Shown here: positions 15,799 to 24,511 of the stretch, piece by piece
How positions within the stretch are numbered: position 1 is the first letter of the stretch
Layout of the letters: every line of letters starts with the position of its first letter
Assembly: GCA_003209165.1 (NCBI GenBank)
Contig: QCSL01000022.1
Span: 1-35,457 of the forward strand
Length of the DNA: 35,457 nucleotides
From: Synechococcus sp. AG-670-B23
Lineage (GTDB): Bacteria; Cyanobacteriota; Cyanobacteriia; PCC-6307; Cyanobiaceae
Reading direction: 5' to 3'
Program-made: the position numbers and the translations under genes
The notes under the pieces: generated by a model
Seen by the model: only the letters and a program-made list of their open reading frames with translations
What the model was told of the DNA's origin: nothing
Databases searched by the model: none

Positions 15799-16224
15799 AT
15801 GTTTACTCATCCCGAGCTCTGGTCTTTTGCTTCAAACTGGTATCGACTCCTTGATATCCACGCTCCACTGGAAAGCTTTCGACCACTATTAACAGATGAC
15901 GTGCAACTGGTTTTTCCTGAAGCCACTGTGACGGGCTTCGAAGGCTATACAGGATGGTACAACAATGTCGTTAATATCTTTTTTGATGAGGAGCACACAC
16001 TTAAGGTTGCGGATATCACCAAGCAATCTGACTCCACTTGTGAGGCACATGTTGTTGTGAACTGGCATGCCAGTATCTGGAACGCTCCTGAAGCACGAAG
16101 CACGCGTTTGATGATGGACGCAGATCAAACATGGGAAGTCAAACGACTCAGCGATGGCAAATTGGCTGTTGCCAAATATATTGTTAACGGAATGACTTAC
16201 GAGCAGGGTTCTTGCAAGCTTTAA
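15799..16224 (+). CDS. NTF2-like / SnoaL-like small protein
   Basis: 141 aa, one domain of the cone-shaped NTF2-like superfamily. Evidence: an N-terminal helix pair with WYRLLDIHAPLESFRPLLTD (a variant of the usual 'aYaaalnagDldal..l'), a strand with DVQLVFPEATVTGFEGYTGW, then alternating strands (AHVVVNWHASIW, KYIVNGMTY). Members act as hydrolases, isomerases, dehydratases or polyketide cyclases, or bind small ligands. Start ATG 15799 follows a gene-poor 120 bases. The second NTF2-like gene begins 42 bases downstream, so the three genes to 17080 form an apparent operon. The ligand is unknown; Asp/His pocket residues cannot be assigned safely. Confidence 0.72.
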   Translation: MFTHPELWSFASNWYRLLDIHAPLESFRPLLTDDVQLVFPEATVTGFEGYTGWYNNVVNIFFDEEHTLKVADITKQSDSTCEAHVVVNWHASIWNAPEARSTRLMMDADQTWEVKRLSDGKLAVAKYIVNGMTYEQGSCKL

Positions 16225-16266
16225 GGCTTCAGGCACCACATCTTTAATTCAACCCCACATCCAATC

Positions 16267-16662
16267 ATGAAAAACGTTCCAGATTCTAAACTTGGCAATT
16301 TCTACAGAGAGCACATTAATTTAATCCTTAAGAAAGATGTTGACGGCCTGCTGGCTCAGTACGCCGATGACGGCCTTCTGATTTCAAGTTTTGAAAAGAC
16401 TCCAAAATATTTTCGTGGTCGCAAGGAATTGGAAGTGCACTTCCAAGGTATTCTTGGAATTCAGGGATTAGACACTGAAATAGCTTTCTGGGCGGAAACA
16501 GAAAACCCGACAACTCTTATGATTGTTGAAGCTATCACAATGCAAACCCCAGACGGAGATGCAAAAATGCGTTTTGCCGACAGTTGGGTACTGAACGACG
16601 AGGGTCGTATCCAAATTCACTTTGCTGGTATGACTCAGTATCCTGATGGTTCCGTAGCCTGA
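16267..16662 (+). CDS. Second NTF2-like / SnoaL-like protein
   Basis: 131 aa with the standard pattern: FYREHINLILKKDVDGLLAQ, then YADDGLLISS with a charged turn, FRGRKELEVHF, and late strands SWVLNDEGRIQIHFAGMTQ. It is distinct in sequence from the neighbour at 15799, so the pair is not a recent duplication; they may form a heterodimer, as NTF2-like proteins often dimerise. The VOC gene starts four bases after this stop, which suggests translational coupling. A role in the same small-molecule reaction as the VOC protein is an inference from position. Confidence 0.75.
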   Translation: MKNVPDSKLGNFYREHINLILKKDVDGLLAQYADDGLLISSFEKTPKYFRGRKELEVHFQGILGIQGLDTEIAFWAETENPTTLMIVEAITMQTPDGDAKMRFADSWVLNDEGRIQIHFAGMTQYPDGSVA

Positions 16663-16666
16663 TCCC

Positions 16667-17080
16667 ATGACTCTTCAAACTATTTCACAACTTGCACTTA
16701 CTTGTAAAGACCAAAAAGTAACCGAAGATTGGTATTCTCGCAATTTTGGTTTCCGACGTGCAAGAGTTGCAGCTTTACCAGATGGAAAAGAAATCATTTT
16801 CATCAAAATGGCTGATTCATGTTTTTACTTAGAGCTATTCGCGGCTGATGAAGCAAATCCACTTCCTGATCCCAAAAATGATGGCCCTTCTTATCCTGGC
16901 TTTCGTCATCTAGCCTTCAAGGTCAATGACGTAGATAGTAAACTTGCTGAAATTTCATCCCTAGATATTACATTAGGCCCCCTGGACTTTGATGCCTTTA
17001 TCCCGGGATGGCGTACTGTTTGGATTAGAGATCCTGATGGTCGTATTGTTGAAATTAGTCATGGATTCCAAGATGAGTAG
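16667..17080 (+). CDS. VOC superfamily (glyoxalase/dioxygenase-type) protein
   Basis: 137 aa, two beta-alpha-beta-beta-beta modules. The first runs SQLALTCKDQKVTEDWYSRN to ELFAADEA, the second FRHLAFKVNDVDSKLAEISS to IRDPDGRIVEISHG. The second-module metal ligands are visible (His in FRHLAF, Glu in IVEISH). In the first module the Glu of CFYLELF is present but the usual early His is replaced (SQLALTC), so metal binding may be incomplete. Families with this fold include glyoxalase I, extradiol dioxygenases, methylmalonyl-CoA epimerase and antibiotic-binding proteins. It is the last gene of the NTF2-NTF2-VOC operon. No terminator is seen after it. Confidence 0.85.
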   Translation: MTLQTISQLALTCKDQKVTEDWYSRNFGFRRARVAALPDGKEIIFIKMADSCFYLELFAADEANPLPDPKNDGPSYPGFRHLAFKVNDVDSKLAEISSLDITLGPLDFDAFIPGWRTVWIRDPDGRIVEISHGFQDE

Positions 17081-17838
17081 TTTGTACCTTGTTCTTGCTA
17101 TGTATCACATTTGATACTCAACATACGCTTATAATTGATTAAATCTTTTATCTGTACAGTAATTTAGGGACATCAGTCCTATTGATTGCCTTATCCCTAT
17201 GTTATTTATATTGAACGGTTACTTCAGTACGGTATCCTTAGGTTCTCTTATTTTACATCCTCAGTATTAATAATCGTTTAATTTGCTACATTACAATAGA
17301 TTGGTCTCTGGTATTTTGGCTTTCTGGTTCGATTGCCATGCTATCGCGGCAACTATATTTGTATCGTCATTCATCTTTAGAATCAATCCTAAATAGTCCC
17401 ACCACTTCATGACATCTGGGACAACTTCTATCCTAAGTCTGTCTTTTTAATCTCTGCCTAATATCGAAGCATCAATACTTTACGCTTTAAACTTCTTTGA
17501 TATTTATGATCGTGATCAAAAGCCTTATTTATAACTTGCTTAGTCTGCCTTGGTAGTTGAAGGTAAGATATTTGTTTATATGTCCATCAACTCTCATTTA
17601 TTAATAATATATTTGCTTATATTTTGGTGGCTTATCTTGATTTTTGATTTATATCATGGGTTTCTGCCATTGATAATATTGTTCTAACGCTATTTTATTG
17701 TTTCCTGGACACTGTGCTGAAGACGAATCAGTAATAATTGATAATAGTAATTTGTAACTCTTTCTTTCCTGCCTTAAGTTCTTTTAGCTTTTGTCGATCT
17801 TAGGTAGTACTCTAAGATTATTTTTGGGCTCACTTTTT
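17081..17838. other. AT-rich gene-free stretch
   Basis: About 0.75 kb of low-complexity, T-rich sequence without a convincing gene, RNA or terminator. A few short minus-strand frames look mildly protein-like (one of about 40 codons near 17640-17760) but have no start signal. This is the most AT-rich part of the window by eye, typical of a decayed or insertion-prone spacer. Confidence 0.5.
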
Positions 17839-18942
17839 TTATTTAATACGAGCTGGTTGGTATTTTGCGATTCCTATGCTTCTTTGAAAATCAGTAATAC
17901 CTTTTGGATCCCATACGCCCGGCGAATCAATTTCTCTATCTTTAGGGACTATGCCGATTTCCAGTCTTACGTCTTCGATGTTCCAGTCTTTATACTTAAA
18001 ATAGTCTATTCCGTACATCACATCTCGATTGCATATCCTGCCCCGACGAATTGCATCTGCTACTCTTTCCGGCATTCCCGGCAAATCAAGGTGTCCCTTA
18101 TCTGCATTTAATACACCTCCACCCCAGGATTCGAGACGTCCGGTCTCAAATAAACCAACAATGGCAACTAGGAATGAAAATCCCTTCACATCAGGAATTG
18201 CAGAGCCTATAAAAGAGAACACTTCCAGTTCTCCCTCGATTGTTGTGTTGTAGTCACAAAGCAAATGAATCCAGTCGTGCTGAGCTATTGAAGGATTAAC
18301 GCTCCCTTTCTGCCCTGTGAAAATAAAGCCCCGGCCTTGGTAGTACTCCCAAATATTGCGACCAAGTGAATCTTTTTCACAATGTTCAAGTGCCAACCAT
18401 TGATTTAATAATTCTGGATCATCTTCATCCGTCTCAAACGGATCAGTCAATGTTTTATGAACATGCATTAGTTTTCCGCCATGCTTCACCAATTCTGGAT
18501 TTCCCAAATATCCCTTTCTGGCTAGATCTGCTGCTGCTATTCCGTAGGCCCCTTGGCTGTATTCACGCGCAATTTCAATGAAATTATCTTCAACACCCAG
18601 GGCCTTTGCTGCGCGCCTTAACGTGTCGGTCGCTTCTTCAGGTAGGGGGTCAAGCACTAGCTCAGCCAGTGTAAAAAGTTGAAATAGACGGTGACGTACG
18701 GGTCTGTCCACACCCTTGAACGCTTTTCGAAGGGAAGTTATGGAATTGTGTTCGATAGCTGCTTCTTTAACATCCAGATCCACTCCGAGTAGTGTCGTAC
18801 CGATGGCATGAATCAGGCGGATTTGTGTAAGCCCCGATGTTCGCTGTTCGTTTGCGTGTCGCGTCAAGCTATACATGCAACGCAACGCAATGGTACGCTG
18901 ATGCTTACTTAGGCTCTGGAAGTCTGGATCAAGATGAATCAC
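17839..18942 (-). CDS. COQ4-like protein with N-terminal TerB-like helical region
   Basis: 367 aa from a GTG start. The C-terminal half carries the COQ4 signature HDxxH-x11-E exactly (His222, Asp223, His226, Glu238 in QHDWIHLLCDYNTTIEGE). It also has the upstream DSLGRNIWEYYQGRGF stretch matching the SLGxxYxxF region of COQ4, and the Gly/Ala helix (LVAIVGLFETGRL) after it. COQ4 binds a divalent metal and acts in ubiquinone head-group synthesis at C1. Residues 1-130 are helical with a TerB-like look (RTIALRCMYSLTRHANEQR, then TLAELVLDPLPEEATDTLRR). Cyanobacteria use plastoquinone and do not need the ubiquinone route, so the substrate is open: another quinone, a prenyl-phenol, or none. The gene lies alone between AT-rich spacers. 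Fold assignment is firm; function is unknown. Confidence 0.72.
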   Translation of the reverse strand: MIHLDPDFQSLSKHQRTIALRCMYSLTRHANEQRTSGLTQIRLIHAIGTTLLGVDLDVKEAAIEHNSITSLRKAFKGVDRPVRHRLFQLFTLAELVLDPLPEEATDTLRRAAKALGVEDNFIEIAREYSQGAYGIAAADLARKGYLGNPELVKHGGKLMHVHKTLTDPFETDEDDPELLNQWLALEHCEKDSLGRNIWEYYQGRGFIFTGQKGSVNPSIAQHDWIHLLCDYNTTIEGELEVFSFIGSAIPDVKGFSFLVAIVGLFETGRLESWGGGVLNADKGHLDLPGMPERVADAIRRGRICNRDVMYGIDYFKYKDWNIEDVRLEIGIVPKDREIDSPGVWDPKGITDFQRSIGIAKYQPARIK

Positions 18943-19070
18943 TTTAATGACAGAATTAGTTTTGGATTTATGGTAAAGCTTGATTTCAATGTTTTGGCAG
19001 GTTTTTGATATGAAGTTTTCATTTCATCCTAGTGCTCACTTTTGCACCTTAGCGACATTGGTGAGGAGTG

Positions 19071-19377
19071 TCAGCATCCGTTTGGCACCCGATTGTTAAG
19101 CATGCGCGTTTGCAGTTCCAGGGCCTTTTCCTGGCACCTGTTGCTTTTTTCGAATTCCTCCAACTTCCCCTTGGTCTCATCCAAATCAATACATGGCGTA
19201 GGATTTTTCAACTCACCAAATTTCTGGTGTTGTTGGCGCAATATCTTTGCCTCGCGCCCCCCCCTCCCTATTGCTTCTTCTGAGTCTTGTGAGCTCCTCA
19301 GGAGTGGAACAAAAGCACCAGTCCTTGCTCCACTTGATGGAACTCTCGTTCCTCTCGGCTGAGGTCAAGCCCCACAT
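19071..19377 (-). pseudogene. Small gene interrupted at an eight-G tract
   Basis: From ATG 19377 the frame reads MWGLTSAERNESSIKWSKDW, then STPEELTRLRRSNREGG, reaches eight consecutive G (19257-19264, plus strand C), and then leaves frame. Removing one G gives an uninterrupted continuation (REAKILRQQHQKFGELKNP, then DETKGKLEEFEKSNRCQ) to TGA 19071-19073. The total is exactly 102 codons including the stop. The repaired product is a 101-aa, charged, helical, coiled-coil-prone protein. Either the gene is dead, or the tract makes it phase-variable or slippage-dependent, or the sequence has an assembly error. It overlaps the 3' end of the next upstream minus-strand frame (19298-19567) by 80 bases. 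Family unknown. Confidence 0.5.
19257..19264. repeat. Homopolymer tract, eight C (eight G on the minus strand)
   Basis: CCCCCCCC on the plus strand, directly at the point where the small minus-strand frame 19071-19377 loses its reading frame. It is a candidate slippage or phase-variation site. Confidence 0.9.
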
Positions 19378-19567
19378 TGAGCCCTTCTTTTAATGCGTCC
19401 TCAAAGGGAGGAGTTGATGGTGGAGAGTTGTCAATCCAAAGCGCTGCGATACCCACCGCAGTGGCATGCCAGCGGAATCGGCTCGTTGTGCCGATGTCCG
19501 GTTCGTTCAACGCTTCCTCCAGGAGGATGTTGATGGTTAGGTTTGTGCTGGACATGCTCACTAGCAT
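19298..19567 (-). CDS. Hypothetical small protein (about 89 aa)
   Basis: The frame reads from candidate starts at 19567 (MLVSMSSTN...) or 19555 (MSSTNLTINILLEEALNEPD) to TGA 19298-19300. It has coding-like composition throughout (FRWHATAVGIAALWIDNSPP, then FEDALKEGLNVGLDLSREER) and an acidic, helix-rich C-terminus. No domain recognised. It is divergent from the GT4 gene at 19633, and its 3' end overlaps the start of the G-tract-interrupted small gene, so the two could be parts of one ancestral gene with a second frame change. Confidence 0.45.
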   Translation of the reverse strand: MLVSMSSTNLTINILLEEALNEPDIGTTSRFRWHATAVGIAALWIDNSPPSTPPFEDALKEGLNVGLDLSREEREFHQVEQGLVLLFHS

Positions 19568-19632
19568 CGTGAGCCTGGTCTGGTCCCGCAATTAGCTGAG
19601 AGACTTCGTAGTGTTCGCCGCATTCCAGCTGG

Positions 19633-20862
19633 ATGCTCTCGGCTTCGGACCACTTCCCGCAGCGCATCGCTCTGGTTCATGAGTGGTTCTCGCCCCGTTC
19701 AGTCGGGGGTGCTGAACAGGTTGTTCGAGTCGTTGATTCTCTTCTGCGCAACCTCGGCTGTGAGCCGCAGCTGGCGGCCCTAATTGATTCGGAATCCTGC
19801 AGATTGGGCAGCTGGTTGCATGGTCGATCCGTTCTCACCAGCCCAATCCAGTACCTGCCATGGGGGCCCAGCCATGTGCAGCAGTACCTGCCGCTGTTGC
19901 CGTTTGCCATCGAACAAATTGACCTTGGTGCAGCCGAACTGGTTATCAGCAGCAGCCACCTCGTGGCAAAGGGGGTGCTGACTGGTCCTGAACAGTTGCA
20001 CATCAGTTATGTGCATACACCGGTGCGTTACGCCTGGGATCAGATGCACGCTTACCTTCAGCGCTCGGCACTCGCACGGCGCGGCTTGGAGCCCTTGATT
20101 CGCTGGCAGTTGCATGCCCTTAGGCAATGGGATCAACTCAGTGCCCAGCGCGTGGATCACCTCATTGCCAATTCCCGCTTCACGGCCCGCCGAATCCGCA
20201 AGTACTGGGGTCGTAAGGCCTCTGTGATCCATCCCCCTGTGGAGGTAAACCGTTTTCGCTGGAATGCACACAGAGACGACGTTTACCTATGCCTGTGCCG
20301 TTTGGTTCCTTACAAGCGGGTGGATTTGGTGGTGGAAGCCTTCAACCGGTTGGGTTTACCTTTGCTTTTGGTTGGCGATGGTCCGGAACGCTCGCGCTTG
20401 GAAGCCTTGGCAGGTCCAACTGTCACCTTGCTCGGCCGGCAGTCCGGGCAACAGGTGGAGCAGCTCATGGCCCGTTGTCGTGCTTTTGTCTATGCCGGTC
20501 TTGAGGATTTCGGTATTGCGCCTGTTGAAGCCATGGCCTCCGGCGCACCGGTGATCGGGCTGGGGCGGGGTGGGTTATTGGACACCGTTCGCTGTGCATC
20601 GGCCGGGTTGCGGGAGCCCACCGGGGTTCTGTTCCCGGATCAGAGCGTGGGGTCGATTGTTCAAGCTGTGGAGTGGTTTGAGCAAGGACGGATTTGGCGT
20701 TCTCTCGATGCGGAAGCCATTCGTGTGTGGGCTGAACGCTTCCGGCCGGAGGCCTTTTCGGCACGATTTGAATCAGCTCTGCGAACGGCCTGGCATGCCC
20801 ATCAATGCGGCTGTGACGTTGCAGCGAGTGACCCTGCGGAGATGCCAGGGCTGCGTCTGTGA
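19633..20862 (+). CDS. GT4 family glycosyltransferase
   Basis: 409 aa with the GT-B double-Rossmann layout. The N-terminal domain starts RIALVHEWFSPRSVGGAEQV (the usual GGxE acceptor-side loop). The C-terminal donor domain starts VYLCLCRLVPYKRVDLVVEA (the 'vgRl.~~Kr.dlli.a' signature), followed by LLLVGDGPERSRLEALA and GLEDFGIAPVEAMASGAPVI, the EX7E-type nucleotide-sugar motif. Such enzymes add a hexose from a nucleotide sugar to a lipid-linked or polysaccharide acceptor. It is followed after 31 bases by an undecaprenyl-phosphate sugar transferase, so the pair likely acts in surface polysaccharide assembly at the inner face of the cytoplasmic membrane. The specific sugar is unknown. This is the first GC-rich, core-like gene after the AT-rich island. 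Confidence 0.9.
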   Translation: MLSASDHFPQRIALVHEWFSPRSVGGAEQVVRVVDSLLRNLGCEPQLAALIDSESCRLGSWLHGRSVLTSPIQYLPWGPSHVQQYLPLLPFAIEQIDLGAAELVISSSHLVAKGVLTGPEQLHISYVHTPVRYAWDQMHAYLQRSALARRGLEPLIRWQLHALRQWDQLSAQRVDHLIANSRFTARRIRKYWGRKASVIHPPVEVNRFRWNAHRDDVYLCLCRLVPYKRVDLVVEAFNRLGLPLLLVGDGPERSRLEALAGPTVTLLGRQSGQQVEQLMARCRAFVYAGLEDFGIAPVEAMASGAPVIGLGRGGLLDTVRCASAGLREPTGVLFPDQSVGSIVQAVEWFEQGRIWRSLDAEAIRVWAERFRPEAFSARFESALRTAWHAHQCGCDVAASDPAEMPGLRL

Positions 20863-20893
20863 CGTTGAGTGTGTTGAGTCCCAGGTTGAGCCT

Positions 20894-21652
20894 TTGACCA
20901 CGGCCTCTCGGCCCTCTTTGATTCAGTCCGCTGGGCGTGCAGTTCGCCGTGGCAAATACAAGCCACATCTTGCACTGATCTCGGCTCCTCCATCGGTTCT
21001 GTCGACCGGCACTCTGATTCGCTATCAGAACCGTTGGGGCCGTGTCTTCAAGCGCACTGGAGACATCGTTTTTTCCCTTGCGGTACTTAGCATTGGTTCA
21101 CCAGTGCTTTTGCTCCTGGCGGGCTTGGTCAAGCTCAGTTCATCGGGGCCGGTGTTTTACACCCAGCGCCGGGTTGGCAGGAACTACCAACCTTTTGGTT
21201 GCATCAAGTTCCGCACGATGCGCGCGGATGCCGATGTTGTTTTGGCTCGCTATCTGGAGGCGGATCCCTCTCTGCGAGCTGAGTTCGAGCGTGACTTCAA
21301 GCTGAAGCGTGATCCCCGTATCACCGTTGTGGGCCGCTTTCTCCGCCGCTCAAGTCTCGATGAGCTTCCACAGTTCTTGAATGTTCTACGGGGTGAGATG
21401 AGTGTTGTTGGGCCCCGCCCGATCGTTGATAAGGAACTCGTTCGTTATGGCCCATACATGGATGAAGTCGCATCGGTCCGTCCGGGCTTGACTGGTCTTT
21501 GGCAAGTCAGTGGCAGGAACAACCTGAGCTACAAGAAAAGGGTCAAGCTCGATCTGGCCTATGCCCGTGGTCGTTCGTTACGCCTGGACTTCGCCATCAT
21601 CTTGCGCACCTTTGGTGTGTTGCTCCTACCAGTGGATCGGGGTGCTTACTGA
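20894..21652 (+). CDS. Polyprenyl-phosphate sugar transferase (WcaJ/PssY-type initiating glycosyltransferase)
   Basis: Transfers a sugar-1-phosphate to undecaprenyl phosphate, the first step of lipid-linked polysaccharide synthesis. Signature motifs of the bacterial sugar transferase family: a membrane segment [71 protein letters not shown] with VVGPRP, and [13 protein letters not shown]. The length (about 250 aa) fits the short PglC-like/WcaJ C-terminal type with one membrane segment. The start is uncertain: the frame is open further left into the previous gene, and TTG 20894 is chosen as the first start after the upstream stop at 20862. Its 3' end is 8 bases from the stop of the convergent cbiB. 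Confidence 0.88.
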   Translation: MTTASRPSLIQSAGRAVRRGKYKPHLALISAPPSVLSTGTLIRYQNRWGRVFKRTGDIVFSLAVLSIGSPVLLLLAGLVKLSSSGPVFYTQRRVGRNYQPFGCIKFRTMRADADVVLARYLEADPSLRAEFERDFKLKRDPRITVVGRFLRRSSLDELPQFLNVLRGEMSVVGPRPIVDKELVRYGPYMDEVASVRPGLTGLWQVSGRNNLSYKKRVKLDLAYARGRSLRLDFAIILRTFGVLLLPVDRGAY

Positions 21653-21659
21653 TTCGTGT

Positions 21660-22679
21660 TCAAAGACTGATCGCCAATTGGATGATCACAAGAGCACTTA
21701 GCCAGAAAACCTCAAGCCGGCTTGATGCATTCAGAACAGCTCTAACGAGGGGTACTTCGGCGGTTGGTTGACCAGCTCCGAGCAGCGGTTTCTGCACAAG
21801 GAGCTCTCCATAGCGGTTTTCACCGCCGAGTTGGATTCCGATGCAGTGGGCAAAGATCGCTTCTGAACGACCTGCATTGGGAGATGGATCTGCCGCTCCA
21901 TCCCGTTCTGCGGCTTGCACCCGTTCCGCCCAGAGCGACCAGGGTGGGCAGACCAGGGGTAGCGTCAGCATGACCAGACGGCAGGGCAACCAGGTGAGCA
22001 GATCATCGAGTCGCGCGCCCGCCGTGCCCAGCCAGCGCAGGCGACCGGTGCGGTAGCCCAGCATGGAATCGAGTGTGCTGCTGGCCTTGAAGGCCCAGGC
22101 CATGGCCAGAGGTCCAGGGCCCTTGGGCAGGACCATCCAAACCAGCGCACCGAGGCCCATCCAGAACAGTGGTGCAAACACGCCATCCACAGCATTTTCC
22201 GCGGCTGTTTCGGCTGATGCTCTGAGCAGCCCCGCGCGATCCAGGGTTTGAACATCGCGTCCGACGATCCAACTCAAGTTCTTGCGGGCCGGCTCGAGGC
22301 CCCCCTCCTTTGCTGAGGGCAGTGCAATTAGCACCGCCAGCACGCTGTCCCTCAGGCTGCGGGCTGCCAGGGCGCTGGCGAGGCTCAATGTCAGCGCTGA
22401 GATGCATAGCCACCGCCATGGGAAGGGAAGCCACAGCAGTCGCTCCAGGCACCATCCCGTCAGGGCGCTTCCCAGCACCAGGATCAGTGTGATCAGGCTG
22501 CCACCGACCCGCAGCTTTATCGGATCGTCTCCAGCACATCGCTCCACCCAGTAGCGCAACCGCCCAATGATCCAGCCCATAACAACCACGGGATGGAGAA
22601 TCTGACGTGGGTCACCGATCAATTGATCCAGCAGTGCTGCTGCAAGCACCAGCAGGACTCCCATTGCTTCGGGGGTCAT
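21660..22679 (-). CDS. cbiB: Adenosylcobinamide-phosphate synthase CbiB/CobD
   Basis: 339 aa integral membrane enzyme that attaches the aminopropanol linker to adenosylcobyrate in cobalamin synthesis (pseudocobalamin in picocyanobacteria). Family features: DQLIGDPRQILHPVVVMGWI near the start (the conserved D-PxxxHPV motif), many hydrophobic helices, KNLSWIVGRDVQTLD (the 'R..l..iVGRDt..L' motif), AETAAENAVDGVFAPLFW, and the STLDSMLGYRTGR segment. Start ATG 22679. It is the last gene of a minus-strand run after ilvC, 119 bases downstream of it. Length and motifs are normal. Confidence 0.93.
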   Translation of the reverse strand: MTPEAMGVLLVLAAALLDQLIGDPRQILHPVVVMGWIIGRLRYWVERCAGDDPIKLRVGGSLITLILVLGSALTGWCLERLLWLPFPWRWLCISALTLSLASALAARSLRDSVLAVLIALPSAKEGGLEPARKNLSWIVGRDVQTLDRAGLLRASAETAAENAVDGVFAPLFWMGLGALVWMVLPKGPGPLAMAWAFKASSTLDSMLGYRTGRLRWLGTAGARLDDLLTWLPCRLVMLTLPLVCPPWSLWAERVQAAERDGAADPSPNAGRSEAIFAHCIGIQLGGENRYGELLVQKPLLGAGQPTAEVPLVRAVLNASSRLEVFWLSALVIIQLAISL

Positions 22680-22798
22680 GGGAGGGGAGTGCCCATGATC
22701 CAGTTGAAATGATCGCTCTGAGCAGTCGGGGCTACAGAGCGGGGAGTGAGGGAAGTGATGGTGTTAGATCCCACCGGGTAACTAGCGCTTGCACTGGA

Positions 22799-23830
<1,032 letters not shown>

Positions 23831-23856
23831 TTACGCAGCGGCCTGCCCCGTTCGGT

Positions 23857-24459
23857 TTATGCCTCGTTCGGATGGGAGATGACGCGGTCGATCAGTCCGT
23901 ACTCCTTAGCTTCTTCTGCACTTAGGAAGTAGTCCCTGTCGGTGTCCTTCTCGATCTTCTCGAAGCTTTGCCCACTCATGTCGGACAGGGAGCGGTTGAG
24001 CATCTCCTTCATCCGCAGGATCTCTCGTGCCTCGATTTCGATGTCACTGGCCTGGCGACGGCTGGTCCCCCCGAGGGGCTGGTGGATCATGATCCGGCTG
24101 TGGGGCAGGGCGACCCGTTTTCCCTTGGTGCCAGCGGCCAAGAGGAAGGCACCCATGGATGCGGCGAGCCCAACACAGATGGTCACCACCTCGCTTTTGA
24201 CGTACTGGATTGTGTCGTAGATCGCCAGCCCAGCAGTGACTGATCCGCCGGGAGAGTTGATGTAGAGGTAGATCGGCTTGCTGCTGTCTTCCGAGTCGAG
24301 ATAGAGCATTTGGGCCACCAGGCTGTTGGCAATGCCGTCATTGACTTCAGAGCCGAGGAAGAGGATCCTTTCCACCCCAAGACGGGTGTAGATGTCGACC
24401 CAGCGCTCCATCTGGCTGCCGGGCAGGCGGTAGGGGACGCTGGGGGTACCGATCGGCAT
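23857..24459 (-). CDS. clpP3: ATP-dependent Clp protease proteolytic subunit, ClpP3 type
   Basis: 200 aa serine peptidase subunit. Catalytic triad visible: Ser101 in [10 protein letters not shown], His126 in [11 protein letters not shown], and Asp176 in [11 protein letters not shown]. The oligomerisation handle and N-terminal loop are normal ([12 protein letters not shown]). It is directly downstream of a ClpR-type inactive paralogue (52-base gap), the usual cyanobacterial order; the two form the mixed ClpP3/R core that works with ClpC. ATG start at 24459. The '3' is inferred from the pairing with clpR. Confidence 0.93.
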   Translation of the reverse strand: MPIGTPSVPYRLPGSQMERWVDIYTRLGVERILFLGSEVNDGIANSLVAQMLYLDSEDSSKPIYLYINSPGGSVTAGLAIYDTIQYVKSEVVTICVGLAASMGAFLLAAGTKGKRVALPHSRIMIHQPLGGTSRRQASDIEIEAREILRMKEMLNRSLSDMSGQSFEKIEKDTDRDYFLSAEEAKEYGLIDRVISHPNEA

Positions 24460-24511
24460 GGTTCAGGACGTTGAAGAAAGGGTGCAAGAGGTTTGGATCT
24501 GACGCCGTCGG

